Shown piece by piece: positions 1-9,039 of a DNA stretch of 64,000 bases. Every line of letters starts with the position of its first letter. The first letter of the stretch is position 1. The position numbers were made by a program, and so were the translations under genes. The notes beneath the pieces are model-generated. The model did no database searches, was not told the origin of the DNA, and was given only the letters and a program-made list of their open reading frames with translations. This stretch comes from JAJFUI01 sp963754135. GTDB lineage: Bacteria; Planctomycetota; Planctomycetia; Pirellulales; Thermoguttaceae. The stretch spans positions 868,001-932,000 of the forward strand of contig CAVWEY010000003.1 of assembly GCA_963754135.1 (NCBI GenBank), written 5' to 3'.

Positions 1-926
1 CAGATCGAAGTGGCCGATATTGCAGACGATAGCGTCCTCGGGCATTTGCTGGATATGCTTGACTGCGATGATGTCGCGGCAGCCGGTGGCGGTGACGAAG
101 ATGTTGCCCCGCGGGGCGGCCTCGTCCATCGTCGTGACTTCGTAGCCTTCCATCGCCGCCTGAAGGGCGAGATCGGGTCGATCTCTGTGACCAGCACGCG
201 GGCGCCGTAGGCCCGCATCGAATGGACGCAGCCCTTGCCCACGTCGCCGTAGCCGCAGATCACGACGACCTTGCCGGCGACCATGATGTCGGTCGCCCGC
301 TTGATGCCGTCGGCCAGCGACTCGCGGCAGCCGTAGAGGTTGTCGAACTTGCTCTTGGTCACGGAATCGTTGACGTTCATCGCCGGCGTGCCCAATTCGC
401 CCCGCTCGTGCATCTGGTAGAGGCGGTGGACGCCGGTGGTGGTCTCCTCCGAGAGGCCGCGGATGCCCGAGAGCAGGTGGCGGTACTTCGGTGCGTGGAC
501 CAGGGCGGTCAGGTCGCCGCCGTCGTCGATAATCATGTTCAACGGCTGGCCGTCCGCGAAATAGAGGGTCTGTTCGATGCACCAGTCGTAGTCGGCGTCG
601 GTCTCCCCCTTCCAGGCGTAGACGGGTATGCCGGTGGCGGCAATCGCGGCGGCCGCGTGGTCCTGGGTCGAGAACTTGTTGCAACTGCTCCACTGGACCT
701 CGGCGCCTAGTTGCTTCAAGGTTTCGATCAGGACGGCGGTCTGGATGGTCATGTGCAGGCAGCCGGCCACCCGGGAGCCGGCCAGGGGCTTGCTGCGGCC
801 GTATTTGCGTCGCAGGGCCATCAGGCCGGGCATTTCCTGCTCGGCCAGTTGGATTTCCTTCCGCCCCCAATCGGCCAGGGAGAGATCGGCAACCTTGTAG
901 GGCAATTTGACTTCGACTTCCGGCAC
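1..926 (-). CDS. ahcY: Adenosylhomocysteinase, partial at window edge, one frameshift
   Basis: Hydrolyses S-adenosylhomocysteine to adenosine and homocysteine in the cytosol with bound NAD, clearing the by-product of SAM-dependent methylation. GTG 926 follows AAGGAG by seven bases. The reading shows the conserved FSTQDHAAAAIA segment, the NDSVTKSKFDN active-site lysine/aspartate region and the NAD-binding loop GYGDVGKGC. At about 168-172 one base is missing from an expected GGGCGCAG (plus strand). Reading then resumes in the next frame as MEGYEVTTMDEA and NIFVTATGCRDII up to the edge. About 310 of the usual 430-470 residues are visible. Both sides of the break are fully conserved, so a sequence error is likelier than a pseudogene. 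Confidence 0.93.
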   Translation of the reverse strand, partial: MPEVEVKLPYKVADLSLADWGRKEIQLAEQEMPGLMALRRKYGRSKPLAGSRVAGCLHMTIQTAVLIETLKQLGAEVQWSSCNKFSTQDHAAAAIAATGIPVYAWKGETDADYDWCIEQTLYFADGQPLNMIIDDGGDLTALVHAPKYRHLLSGIRGLSEETTTGVHRLYQMHERGELGTPAMNVNDSVTKSKFDNLYGCRESLADGIKRATDIMVAGKVVVICGYGDVGKGCVHSMRAYGARVLVTEIDPISPFRRRWKATKSRRWTRPPRGATSSSPPPAAATSSQSSISSKCPRTLSSAISATSI

Positions 927-1096
927 GGCTTGGCTCCTTGCGGACTAGGTGCAATAGCGCTGAAATAGGGGTAACGGCTCCGGGAGAAGGGTTATCATAG
1001 CAGGTTTACCGCCCCTGGGGAAAGTGGCAATGAACCTCAAGTCCCCGCCGGGCCGATAAGGAATTAGTGGGGCAGTCTGCGCCGAAGGATCGCGCT

Positions 1097-2443
1097 ATGT
1101 CGAAGCCGTGGAAACGTGCGCCGCTAACCGTCCGGCGGCGGTCGGTGGGACTTCCGGTCCTGTGGTGCCTGTTGGCGTCGGCCCTGACGGCGGTGGTCGT
1201 GTATCGCTGGGGCCGCGAGCACTGGACGCCGGTGGCGGCCGGGCCGGCGTACACCGCCACGGCGTACGTGGTCGAAGGGCCGGCGGATGGCTCCCCTCGC
1301 CCGACCAACCTTCGGTCGGTGCCCGGAGAGGGGCCGGGGCTGAGGGCGTCCAGTGCCGCTCCGAGTGATATTGAGTCCCTCTCCGCCGGCCGCCCTCACC
1401 CTAACCCTCTCCCAAAGGGAGAGGGGATCGGCTCTCAGCGCGTCCCGTTCACCGCTTCCGACGACGACGCAGAGCGAGCCGCGGAGGCGGCCAACGGCCT
1501 GGCAGCGGGTTACGTGAGCCAGCGGCGGGCGGAGTGGCAGCGGCGGACGGAAGGGGCATGTGCGAAGGCCCGGCAGGGGGCCGAAACGGCCCAGCGCCAG
1601 TTGGCCCAGTGCGAGGCCGACCTGGACACGTTCCGCCGGCAGTTGGCCGAGGCGGCGGCGAAACCGCAGGCGGCCGGGCAGCCGCAAGAGAAACCACTTC
1701 TGCCGCCGATGGTTGACAATCCGCAGTGGAATGCGCTCCAGGATGAGCTTTCGGGACTTCGGCAGCGCCGCGAGGAGTTGCTGTTGAAGCGCACGCCCCA
1801 ACATCCGGCAGTGCAGGACGTGTCGCGGCGGATTGCGGGCGTCGAGGAGCAATTGGCCGCCACGGAGCGGCAGATTCCCAATCCGCAGGCGGAGGGTGCG
1901 GTCCAAAATGTACCCCTCACGCTCCGCGTGAGGGAAGCCCGTCACGCGGAGCGTGACGAGTACAATAAGGGCGAGCACGAAAAGCGGGAAAACCAGGCGA
2001 GGCTCGATGCGTTGACGGCGGCGGCGGCCGCGGCGCGGCAGGCGTGCCGGCAAGCCGAGCTTGTGGGGCAGCAGGCCGTGCGGGAGCAGGACGGCGGGCC
2101 GCGGTTGGCCGTCGAATCAGCCGAGGTCGTGCGGAATCCCCTAAAAGTGGACTACGGCTGGTGGCGGCTTCTCGGCACGGCGCTGGGCTCCGGGTTGGTG
2201 ATGGCCTTCGGCGCCGGCTCGCTGGCGTTAGGGGTCGGCATCGAATCGCCCGAAGTCAGCGTCGCGGAAGTCCAGGCCGACCTGGGCGAGCCGCTGCTCG
2301 GCGTCATCCCCGCAGACGACCCGGCCCGCACAGCCGCCAAAGTCAACCGTCAGAGGCGGGTTCGCCGCGCGGCAATCACGGTCGGGCTGCTGCTGATGGC
2401 CGTCTGCCCGCTCGTGGCGGTTTGGGGCGTGCTGGGGATTTAA
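1097..2443 (+). CDS. Wzz/GumC-like polysaccharide chain-length determinant protein
   Basis: Probable inner-membrane polysaccharide co-polymerase for exopolysaccharide export. ATG 1097 (MSKPWKRAPL) follows GAAGGA; the longer reading from 1067 has no ribosome site. An N-terminal membrane segment (VLWCLLASALTAVVVY, residues about 22-37) is followed by a long Gln/Glu/Arg-rich coiled-coil region containing the Wzz-like KRTPQHPAVQDV. Two C-terminal hydrophobic segments surround a VSVAEVQADLGEPLLGVIP stretch. Two palindromic repeat elements are read through in frame: at 1290-1430 (giving HPNPLPKGEG) and 1909-1961. The ExeA-like and CpsD-like genes downstream support an exopolysaccharide role. The family call rests on architecture and short motifs. 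Confidence 0.7.
   Translation: MSKPWKRAPLTVRRRSVGLPVLWCLLASALTAVVVYRWGREHWTPVAAGPAYTATAYVVEGPADGSPRPTNLRSVPGEGPGLRASSAAPSDIESLSAGRPHPNPLPKGEGIGSQRVPFTASDDDAERAAEAANGLAAGYVSQRRAEWQRRTEGACAKARQGAETAQRQLAQCEADLDTFRRQLAEAAAKPQAAGQPQEKPLLPPMVDNPQWNALQDELSGLRQRREELLLKRTPQHPAVQDVSRRIAGVEEQLAATERQIPNPQAEGAVQNVPLTLRVREARHAERDEYNKGEHEKRENQARLDALTAAAAAARQACRQAELVGQQAVREQDGGPRLAVESAEVVRNPLKVDYGWWRLLGTALGSGLVMAFGAGSLALGVGIESPEVSVAEVQADLGEPLLGVIPADDPARTAAKVNRQRRVRRAAITVGLLLMAVCPLVAVWGVLGI
1290..1430. repeat. Intragenic palindromic elements (LPKGEG type)
   Basis: Two palindromes inside the Wzz-like CDS, read in frame. The clearest is a perfect hairpin, CCCTCTCCC (1405-1413), AAA, GGGAGAGGG (1417-1425). It encodes the peptide HPNPLPKGEG, a tag known from repeat-derived insertions in many bacterial proteins. 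Confidence 0.75.
1909..1961. repeat. Intragenic double palindrome (CACGCTCCGCGTG type)
   Basis: Two hairpins, CCCTCACGC/GCGTGAGGG (1914-1934) and GTCACGC/GCGTGAC (1941-1957), are also inverted copies of each other. They are read in frame in the coiled-coil part of the Wzz-like protein. Confidence 0.75.
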
Positions 2444-2591
2444 CGCCGGCAAGCGTGCGATCATTGCCGGTCAAGCCGCGACCGCTGGCCGGCGCTTTAC
2501 CGGCAAGATGTCAGCCCGCCTTATCCACTGATCCCGTGGCTGCCGAATTGATGCAATGGGATAATACATGCGCATTTTTGCGGTTGGGGCG

Positions 2592-2678
2592 GCAGGGTGG
2601 CACGCCCTCAAAGGGCGTGGCGGATCGCCAAACGGGACGTTGACGCCTGCCACGCCCTTTGAGGGCGTGCCACCCTGC
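2592..2678. repeat. Intergenic paired palindrome, family A (CACGCCCT..AGGGCGTG)
   Basis: Two perfect 30-base inverted arms (2592-2621 and 2649-2678) with a 27-base spacer; each arm contains its own CACGCCCT/AGGGCGTG hairpin. It fills most of the gap before the ExeA-like gene. The same family recurs at 5014, 9697, 14496, 30226, 34401, 38567, 51667 and 57195. Confidence 0.9.
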
Positions 2679-2722
2679 GCCCGATGGTTCCGCATCGAAA
2701 CCTAATTTGGGAAGACGGGATA

Positions 2723-4174
2723 ATGTACGACGGTTGTTTCGGTCTTAACAGGCGGCCTTTTGCTTCCGTGCCGCAGGTGGACCACTACTTCCCCGGCAGT
2801 GCGATCGAGGGGGCGCGGACCACGTTGGCCCGCTGCATTCAGCGCGGCGAGGGGGCCGGATTGGTGATCGGGCCGGCGGGGACGGGCAAGACCCTGTTGT
2901 GTCTGCTGTTGGCCGAGCAGTTCCGGCGGTCGTTCCAGGTGGCGATCTTGAGCAGCGGCCGGCTGAGCACCCGCCGGGCCTTGTTTCAGGCGATCCTCTA
3001 CGAGTTGGGGCGGCCGTACCGCGGCATGGACGAGGGGGAACTCCGCTTGGCCGTGATCGACTACCTCACGGCCGGCGACGGCAGCTCGCGGGGGATGGTG
3101 TTGCTGCTGGACGAGGCGCACACCTTGCCGTTGCGGTTGCTGGAGGAGGTCCGCCTCCTGTGCAACCTCGCCCGGAGCGGTCAGCCGTTGGTGCGGCTGG
3201 TGCTGGCCGGGGCGCCGGCATTGGAGGAGCGCCTTGCCAATCCGAAGCTCGAATCGTTCAATCAGCGCCTCAGCGCCCGGTGTTATCTCGAAGCCTTCAG
3301 CCGCAGCGAGACCCAGGACTACATCCAATCGCAGATCAGTTGGGCCGGCGGACAAGGGGATCAGGTCTTCCCGGAGGTGACCTGCCAGAGCGTGTTTCAG
3401 GCGACCGGCGGCGTTGTGCGGCTGATCAACCAGCTTTGCGATCACGCCCTGCTGTTGGGCTATGTGGCCGGGCGGAGGACGATCGAGCCGGCCGGCGCCG
3501 AGGAGGCGTGGGCCGATCTCCAACAATTACCGGCACCTTCCGCCGCCCAGTCCGCCGGCGGTCCGGCCGGCGGCGGGGTCATCGAGTTCGGCGCGCTGGA
3601 CGATGCAACGGGCAATGCAAACAACTCGGCGGGCGCCATGCCCGGTGTTATGCCCACGGCAATCGTGGACATGGCGCCCCCGACGGCAACGGTATTCCGG
3701 GTCGCGCAGATCGAGGACGAGGAGACCCCGCCGGACGACTCCGAGCCGGCCGTTCAGATTCACCGGATCGAGCAGTTGCTGGCCGAGGCCGACGAGGACT
3801 TTCAGCCGGCCGGCTCGATTGGTCCCGAGGTCGAGTTGTGCTTCGAGGAGGCGATCCACCCGTTTCGAGAGGAGTTCGAGCAGGAGGAAGTGGTGTCGGA
3901 CCGGTACGCGGCGGCGAAGGCGGCCACGTCTGCCTCGCCGCTTGCCATGCCGGGTGCCATGCCCACGCTTGCCGTGGGCATGAGGTCATCCTCGCGCGTT
4001 TCCGACATGCCCACGGCAAGCGTGGGCATGGCACCCGTTCCAATGCGGCAAGATGCCGCGTCTACTGAGGCGGCCGAGACCAATGTTGGGGTGGCAGTTG
4101 AACTGCCACCCCAACCGACGCCCGTGCCGCGGCACGAATTCCGGCAGTTGTTCGCCCGGCTTCGCCGAGGTTGA
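2723..4174 (+). CDS. ExeA/GspA-like AAA ATPase of the exopolysaccharide locus
   Basis: Cytosolic ATPase of the type linked to Wzz/exosortase polysaccharide loci. ATG 2723 is preferred because MYDGCFGLNRRPF matches the family's MY.FGL..PF opening; the reading from 2684 runs into the upstream repeat. Walker A is GPAGTGKT, Walker B is MVLLLDEAHTL, and the AAA core covers about the first 260 residues. The C-terminal 220 residues are low-complexity and contain in-frame palindromes at 3952-4036 (MPTLAVGM..MPTASVGM) and 4086-4114, then a short basic tail. It sits between the Wzz-like and CpsD-like genes and probably drives or senses assembly with them. Confidence 0.8.
   Translation: MYDGCFGLNRRPFASVPQVDHYFPGSAIEGARTTLARCIQRGEGAGLVIGPAGTGKTLLCLLLAEQFRRSFQVAILSSGRLSTRRALFQAILYELGRPYRGMDEGELRLAVIDYLTAGDGSSRGMVLLLDEAHTLPLRLLEEVRLLCNLARSGQPLVRLVLAGAPALEERLANPKLESFNQRLSARCYLEAFSRSETQDYIQSQISWAGGQGDQVFPEVTCQSVFQATGGVVRLINQLCDHALLLGYVAGRRTIEPAGAEEAWADLQQLPAPSAAQSAGGPAGGGVIEFGALDDATGNANNSAGAMPGVMPTAIVDMAPPTATVFRVAQIEDEETPPDDSEPAVQIHRIEQLLAEADEDFQPAGSIGPEVELCFEEAIHPFREEFEQEEVVSDRYAAAKAATSASPLAMPGAMPTLAVGMRSSSRVSDMPTASVGMAPVPMRQDAASTEAAETNVGVAVELPPQPTPVPRHEFRQLFARLRRG
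3952..4036. repeat. Intragenic paired palindrome, family D (ATGCCCACG..CGTGGGCAT)
   Basis: Inverted 31-base arms (3952-3982 and 4006-4036), each itself a hairpin, read in frame in the ExeA-like protein as MPTLAVGM and MPTASVGMAP. A degenerate relative lies at 3634-3682. Same family as 48914-48948 and the insertion in suhB at 60455-60540. Confidence 0.88.
4086..4114. repeat. Intragenic palindrome (GGGGTGGCAGTT type)
   Basis: Perfect 14-base arms around a single central G, read in frame as NVGVAVELPPQ. Related hairpins occur in the flavoprotein gene (15331-15445) and the second fecR (40891-40944). Confidence 0.8.
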
Positions 4175-4209
4175 TGTCATGAGTCAGAACCGCGCTGGGA
4201 CCGCAACGG

Positions 4210-4998
4210 ATGGACTATAGTTCGCCGGTCATTCTCCCGCTGCCTTCGGCCGTAGACGGGGCATCTTGCCGCGTCGTCGCTGGAGCCGCGGCGGCCTCGT
4301 CGCACGACGCTCGGACGCGGCAAGATGCCGCGTCTACGATGCCTGAGCGGCGGTTTGTGTTTCCCGAACTCTGCGGGCCGCCGGCAGACCCGCCCGCCGG
4401 TGGCGACGGGCCGCGGGTCGGCTGGCCGGAGTGCGGCCGGGCGGAGACGGCGCGGGCATGTGCCGAGGCCGCGCAGGCGATCCGCTGGCGCCTGGCGGCA
4501 GACCGTCCGGCGGCGTTGGCCATTACCAGCCCCATGGCCGGCGACGGCAAGACGAGTCTCGTGATCGGGTTGGCCCCGGAATTGGCCCGGCGGACGCCGG
4601 GCGGCGTGCTGGTGGTGGACGCCGATTTCCGCGGGGCGGGCCTGACGGCCCGGCTCGCCTGGACCGGCGGTGGGCGGCCGGCCGGCTCGGGCTTGATTTG
4701 GCCGACCAGCGTACCCGGACTGAGCGTCCTGCCGATGCCCTCCCGGCCGCAGCCGCGGGGTGTTGACCGGCATTGGCGCGACGCCGCCTGGATCGCGGAG
4801 TTGCGCGAGCGTTGGCCGCTGGTGCTGTTGGAGTGCGCCTCGTTGGAACATGCCGAAACGCTGCCCGTCTTGCGGCGTTGCGAAGGGGTGTGCGTCGTGG
4901 TGCGGCTCGGGCACACCGCGCGGCGGGCCGTTGTCGAGGCCGGGCGGGCGATCCGCGCCGGCGGCGGCCGGCTGCTGGGCTGCGTCGCCGTCGGATAG
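4210..4998 (+). CDS. CpsD/MinD-like P-loop ATPase of the exopolysaccharide locus
   Basis: Resembles the ATPase part of bacterial tyrosine kinases that partner Wzz proteins. Walker A is SPMAGDGKTS and the second P-loop motif is VLVVDADFRGAGLTARL, both typical of the CpsD/BY-kinase group. The C-terminal region (WPLVLLECASLEHAETLP) resembles the family's Walker B area, but no tyrosine-rich tail is visible, so autokinase activity is doubtful. The protein has 262 residues from ATG 4210. Residues 15-43 are coded by a palindromic element (4252-4337), so a start at ATG 4339 after the repeat is possible; neither start has a strong ribosome site. It follows the ExeA-like gene by 35 bases. Confidence 0.72.
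   Translation: MDYSSPVILPLPSAVDGASCRVVAGAAAASSHDARTRQDAASTMPERRFVFPELCGPPADPPAGGDGPRVGWPECGRAETARACAEAAQAIRWRLAADRPAALAITSPMAGDGKTSLVIGLAPELARRTPGGVLVVDADFRGAGLTARLAWTGGGRPAGSGLIWPTSVPGLSVLPMPSRPQPRGVDRHWRDAAWIAELRERWPLVLLECASLEHAETLPVLRRCEGVCVVVRLGHTARRAVVEAGRAIRAGGGRLLGCVAVG
4252..4337. repeat. Paired palindrome (GTAGACG..CGTCTAC, GGCAAGATGCC)
   Basis: Outer inverted arms built on GTAGAC..GGCATCTTGCCGCGTC and its complement, at the start of the CpsD-like reading frame. Fragments of the same family appear at 4045-4066 and 17682-17705. Confidence 0.8.
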
Positions 4999-5013
4999 GG
5001 AAAACTGACGTCG

Positions 5014-5092
5014 GGTGGCACGCCCTGAAAGGGCGTGGCCAGCGTCGAGGTTGACTGTGGCGATCAACCACGCCCTTTCAGGGCGTGCCACC
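5014..5092. repeat. Paired palindrome, family A, at the aminotransferase 3' end
   Basis: Perfect 25-base arms (5014-5038, 5068-5092). The right arm supplies the last codons and stop of the aminotransferase on the minus strand (ending RPGGTP). Confidence 0.9.
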
Positions 5093-6058
5093 GGGACGCG
5101 TCTCTGAATCGCCAAATTTTCCGGCCTGGGCGGCAATATCTAAGCCCACCATCTCGCTCCACGCCGCCAATAGTTTCGAGAACACCTTGCCCGGCAGGCC
5201 GGTCCCGATCGGCCGGCCGCTGAGCCGCGTCACCGGCAGGATGCACGTCGAGGTGCTGGTGAGCATCGCCTCGTCGGCCGCGGCCACTTCGTCGGGCGTC
5301 AGATCGCGATGATGGTAGGGGATGTCGAGTTGCCGGGCAAGCTCGGCCGCCACCGACACGCTGATGCCGTGCAAAACCTTGTTCCAAGGGGGCGACACGA
5401 TCCCTTCCCCCCTGCGGTAAATCAGCAGATTGGCCGTCGATGCCTCGGTAACGAAGCCTTGGGCGTCCAACAACAGGGCGCGGGCTTCGGGGTCCGCGGC
5501 GGCGGCCGCCCGGTCGGCCAGATAGTAGTGCATGCGGCTGCGGCACTTCAGTTCGGCCGGCCAACACTGCTCGGGCACCTGCCGGACGCCGGTGGTCGCC
5601 AGCGCCTGGCCGCTCCGGTATTTCCCGGCCCAAAGATGAAACGCCAAGGGATGGGTGTGCAGGCAGACCATCGGCGCGCTCGACTGGGCAGTGAACTGCC
5701 CAGCCCTCTGGCTTAGCGGCTGCCGCAGCGGCGGCCCATAGGCCGGATGGCTCCCCGGCGTCACCACAATCGACAGCCGCAGGTCGTCGTCCGGGGCCAT
5801 GAGACGATGGTTGTGGGCGGCCAACTTCTCGGCGGCCGCGGCCAGTTGGGCCAGCGTCATGCCGGGGGCCAGGCCGACAATCTCCAGCGAGCGGGCCAGC
5901 CGGGCGAGGTGGCCGTCGAGCCGGAAGAGCTTGCCGGCGAAGGTCCGCAGTTGCTCGGTGACGGCGGCGCCCAGGACGAAGCCGGCGTCGTCCACCGGCA
6001 CTGCCGCCGCGGAGGCCGGGATCCATCGGCCGTCGAGAAACGCGATTGGCTGTTCCAT
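5078..6058 (-). CDS. Class IV PLP aminotransferase (BCAT / aminodeoxychorismate lyase / D-amino-acid type)
   Basis: PLP-dependent enzyme of the IlvE/PabC/Dat fold; the substrate cannot be fixed from sequence. ATG 6058 gives MEQPIAFLDGRWIPA and the family's VDDAGFVLGAAVTEQLR segment. ELKCRSRMHYYLADR carries the candidate PLP lysine (family pattern K..N/R), and the C-terminal domain has GFVTEASTANLLIY and HGISVSVAAELARQLDI, the usual G.V.E....N and phosphate-binding region. Its 326 residues are a little long because the last codons lie in a palindromic repeat. It is divergent from the UroD-like gene, with only 55 bases between starts, so promoters must be compact or shared. Confidence 0.85.
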   Translation of the reverse strand: MEQPIAFLDGRWIPASAAAVPVDDAGFVLGAAVTEQLRTFAGKLFRLDGHLARLARSLEIVGLAPGMTLAQLAAAAEKLAAHNHRLMAPDDDLRLSIVVTPGSHPAYGPPLRQPLSQRAGQFTAQSSAPMVCLHTHPLAFHLWAGKYRSGQALATTGVRQVPEQCWPAELKCRSRMHYYLADRAAAAADPEARALLLDAQGFVTEASTANLLIYRRGEGIVSPPWNKVLHGISVSVAAELARQLDIPYHHRDLTPDEVAAADEAMLTSTSTCILPVTRLSGRPIGTGLPGKVFSKLLAAWSEMVGLDIAAQAGKFGDSETRPGGTP

Positions 6059-6113
6059 GCCGTACATTATGCGAGAGGTTGAGCGGTTGCGGTAGCCGTG
6101 TTAGGATGGGGCC

Positions 6114-7138
6114 ATGAACCACGTCGAGCGATTCCGGGCCGTGATGGACTTTCAGCCGGTGGATCGGCTGCCGCGGTGGGAGTGGGCGATGTGGTGGGAC
6201 AAGACGATTGCCCGGTGGAGGGAGGAGGGTTTGCCCCGCCGGCTCGACACCGTCTTCGACATCGCCCGGTACTTCAACCTCGATCCCTACCAGCAGTTCT
6301 GGTTCTCGACCACGGAGGGGACGATCGAGGCCGTGCAGCATCACGTCGAGGGAATCGTCTCGGACATGGACGATTACCTGCGGTTACGGCCGCAATTCTT
6401 CCCCCATCATGGCCGGGCGATCGAGTCGATGCGTCCCTGGGCGGCATCCAGGACCGCGGCGAGGCGGTCGTCTGGATCACCCTGGAGGGCTACTTCTGGT
6501 TTCCACGGACGCTGATGGGCTTCACGAAGATCAGCCTGGCGCTATACGACCAGCCGGAACTGATCCACCGCATCAACCAGGACCTGACCGATTTCAACCT
6601 GGGCATTCTTGAGCGGGTGGGGCGGGTGTGCCGGCCGACCTTCGCCACCATCGCCGAGGACATGTCGTACAACCACGGCCCGATGATCTCCGAGCGGCAT
6701 TTCGACGAGTTCATCGCTCCCTACTACCGGCAACTCGTGCCGCGGCTGCGGGAGATGGGGGCCATGATCCTGGTCGATACCGACGGCGACGTGACCCGGC
6801 TGGTCCCCTGGCTGCTGCGCGAGGGCATTCAGGGCGTGTTGCCGTTAGAGCGGCAGGCGGGCGTGGACGGCATGGCCCTCCGCGAGCGCTTCGCCGATGT
6901 CCGCATGGTGGGCCACTTCGACAAGATGGTGATGAACCGGGGCGAGGCGGCGGTCCGCGCCGAGTTCGAGCGGCTCCTGCCCCTGATGCGCCGCGGCGGA
7001 TTCATCCCCAGCGTGGACCACCAGACGCCGCCGGGCGTCTCGCTGGAGCAGTACCGCGTCTACTTGCGGCTGCTCGACGAGTATGCCAATTTTGGCCGCC
7101 GACCACCGCTTTGCGGCGGTGCCCGCGGCGGCCGCTAA
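6114..7138 (+). CDS. Uroporphyrinogen-decarboxylase-like protein, one frameshift
   Basis: Member of the UroD/MtaA superfamily, which includes heme enzymes and corrinoid or CoM methyltransferases. Distance from canonical HemE suggests a methyltransferase-like or unknown role. MNHVERFRAVMDFQPVDRLP is the typical start. At about 6440-6455 one base is missing (TGGGCGGCATCC) and the frame changes; reading continues as GEAVVWITLEGYFWFPRTLMGF, then DMSYNHGPMIS and a C-terminal half typical of the fold. The last codons (YANFGRRPPLCGG) run into a palindromic element at about 7095-7136, so the native C-terminus may have been replaced. Confidence 0.75.
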
Positions 7139-7142
7139 ACGG

Positions 7143-7487
7143 TCATCCCTCCGCAGACGCGGCCTTCTCCAGCGACGCAATCAGCGGCGGGAGGTCGGAA
7201 GTGATGATCTTCCAAAGGATGTCGTAGTCGATGACATCATAACCGTGGATCAGACGGTTCCGCAGCGCGACGATTTGTCCCCAGGGAATATCAGGGTGCC
7301 GTGCCCGGCGCTCGGGAGAAACGCGGCTTGCGGCCTCGCCGAGAAGCAGCAGCAACTGCAACAGCGCCAGACCGAGGACCCGGTCGGAGTCCACCTCAGC
7401 CCGCGTGTGCTGTTGGGCCAAGCTGGCGGCTTCGCAGGCGAAGTCGAGCATTTGCCGCAGGCTGACCGCGTCATCATGGCGAGGCAT
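7143..7487 (-). CDS. HepT-like HEPN RNase toxin (DUF86)
   Basis: Toxin half of a MntA/HepT-type toxin-antitoxin module. The HEPN catalytic pattern RX4HXY is present as RNRLIHGYD near residue 80, in a 114-residue all-helical protein (usual size 110-145). In characterised systems the partner nucleotidyltransferase AMPylates the tyrosine of this motif and so silences RNase activity. It overlaps the upstream nucleotidyltransferase gene by 14 bases, so the two are translated together. Its 3' end almost touches the convergent UroD-like gene. Confidence 0.85.
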   Translation of the reverse strand: MPRHDDAVSLRQMLDFACEAASLAQQHTRAEVDSDRVLGLALLQLLLLLGEAASRVSPERRARHPDIPWGQIVALRNRLIHGYDVIDYDILWKIITSDLPPLIASLEKAASAEG

Positions 7488-7782
7488 AAAGCACCTCGGC
7501 CTCGCGCAAGACGTCGTCGCGGAAGTACCGGCTCAGGCAGCGCGGCGTGTTCAGATCGACTTTTCTGCCCAACAAAGTCCCCAATTCCTCCTGCATCGAG
7601 AAGAAAGCCAACCCCGGTGTCCGGTCCTGCTCGAACTCGACCAACACGTCCACGTCGCTATCGGGTCCAAAGTCGGCCCGCAGGACCGAACCGAATAGCA
7701 TGAACCGTCGGACGTGGTGGCGCCGGCAGAAATCGGCAATTTGCTGCAAGGAAACGCTGAGATGGTGTTGATGAGCGTCCAC
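7474..7782 (-). CDS. MntA-like minimal nucleotidyltransferase antitoxin
   Basis: Antitoxin partner of the HepT-like gene. The nucleotidyltransferase motif GSX10DXD is visible as GSVLRADFGPDSDVDV, with a further acidic residue in the following strand (VDLNTP). The 102-residue length is typical. ATG 7782 opens MDAHQHHLSVSL; the next gene starts inside its last codons. By analogy with characterised pairs it probably transfers AMP to the toxin tyrosine. That chemistry is inferred from the family. Confidence 0.85.
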   Translation of the reverse strand: MDAHQHHLSVSLQQIADFCRRHHVRRFMLFGSVLRADFGPDSDVDVLVEFEQDRTPGLAFFSMQEELGTLLGRKVDLNTPRCLSRYFRDDVLREAEVLYASP

Positions 7783-7837
7783 GTGCCAAGCCCTTCCAAG
7801 CCTCCGACAACGATGCTAGCTGATCCGGCTGGAGATT

Positions 7838-8818
7838 TCAAGGGGTGTTCGCGGCGGGCGGATCGTCGAGGAACGTGTAGTGCGCCCAGCGGCAGCAGAC
7901 GTCGGCCGACGAGCTGTAGCAGCGCCAATCGTGAATCTTGCCGACCGTCCCGCTGACGTCGATCGCTTCCACGTTTTCCGCCGCCCCGACGCCGCAAGGG
8001 CCGACGAAACCCATCGCCTCCGGGCCGTGCCGGCCCCAGAGGTGCGGATACCACCGCAAAACGCGGTCGCAGCCGTTGCAGGTAATCAACACTTGGTCGG
8101 GCAGCGTGAGGGCCAGGCCGTGGCAGCAACCGGGGGCGAGCCAATCGGCGTCGATCGCCGCCGCCAGCAGCACCGCCCGCACCGGGTTCCGCTTTCCCCC
8201 GGCCCAGGCGGCCACGGTTCCGGCGGGCAGGGCCTGGCACGCCAACTCGCCGCCGGCCAGCAGATGCAGGGCGCCGGTGATGATCCGCGGGCCGAAGCTG
8301 TGGCCCGCCAGGCAGACCTTCACCCCCGGCCGAAGCCCGCCCAGCCAGACGGCCAGGTAGTAGCTCTCCACGTCGCATTGGACCGCCTTCAAGCGGGTGT
8401 TTCTCCGGTTGCGGACGTGCTGGAGGCGGTCGGCGGGCCAGGACCAGATCACGTAGCGGAACGCCTTGTCGCCGACCTGCGAGCGGATCGCCTCGTAGAC
8501 GTACCGGCCCTTGCTGACGGCCTCGTCGGCGTCGGTGTTGTTGCCATGGATGAAGACGACGGTCGGCGTCGCGGCATCGTCGGCCGCGCGGAAATCCCGG
8601 GCATCGGCCGGCTGGCAATCGCAGTCCTCGCCCAACCGCCAGTACCGGATTTGTTGGACAACTTCATCGGCGTCGTCGCAGCAGCCGGCGCAACGGGTGC
8701 TCAGCAGCCAGACCTGTTGCGGGGCGTCGGCGGCGCAGGCGACGGCGGCGAACAGCAGGATCGCCGGCACGAGTAGGGTGCGGCAGTCCGTACTCGGTAC
8801 TCCCCGCTCGCGGCACAT
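7838..8818 (-). CDS. Secreted alpha/beta hydrolase
   Basis: Predicted exported serine hydrolase of unknown substrate. From ATG 8818 the protein starts with a signal peptide (LLVPAILLFAAVACAADA). It then has the strand-loop VVFIHGNN (oxyanion region) and the nucleophile elbow GHSFG in CLAGHSFGPRIIT. Candidate acid and histidine residues lie in the C-terminal third, but I cannot assign them firmly. Several Cys pairs (CAGCC, CDC, GCC) suggest disulfides outside the cytosol. The longer reading to 9301 has no typical protein features and overlaps the upstream lipoprotein genes, so I reject it. Confidence 0.75.
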   Translation of the reverse strand: MCRERGVPSTDCRTLLVPAILLFAAVACAADAPQQVWLLSTRCAGCCDDADEVVQQIRYWRLGEDCDCQPADARDFRAADDAATPTVVFIHGNNTDADEAVSKGRYVYEAIRSQVGDKAFRYVIWSWPADRLQHVRNRRNTRLKAVQCDVESYYLAVWLGGLRPGVKVCLAGHSFGPRIITGALHLLAGGELACQALPAGTVAAWAGGKRNPVRAVLLAAAIDADWLAPGCCHGLALTLPDQVLITCNGCDRVLRWYPHLWGRHGPEAMGFVGPCGVGAAENVEAIDVSGTVGKIHDWRCYSSSADVCCRWAHYTFLDDPPAANTP

Positions 8819-9039
8819 GCCAAGTTGCCTCAACCGGTCCAACCGCAATGAAACGCAGACCTTGCCTGATCTCACCACAATTGTAGCCTGAAATCGACGT
8901 GCCGTGTGGAAAAATGTCAACCTGGGTGTTTCGCGGAAAATCCGTCGGTTGCATTTGCACATCATCAATCCTGGTGTAGAGTTCCTTTGGCGAGAAGCGT
9001 CGCGATGGAACGTTACCGTTTCGATGGGAGATAACAGGA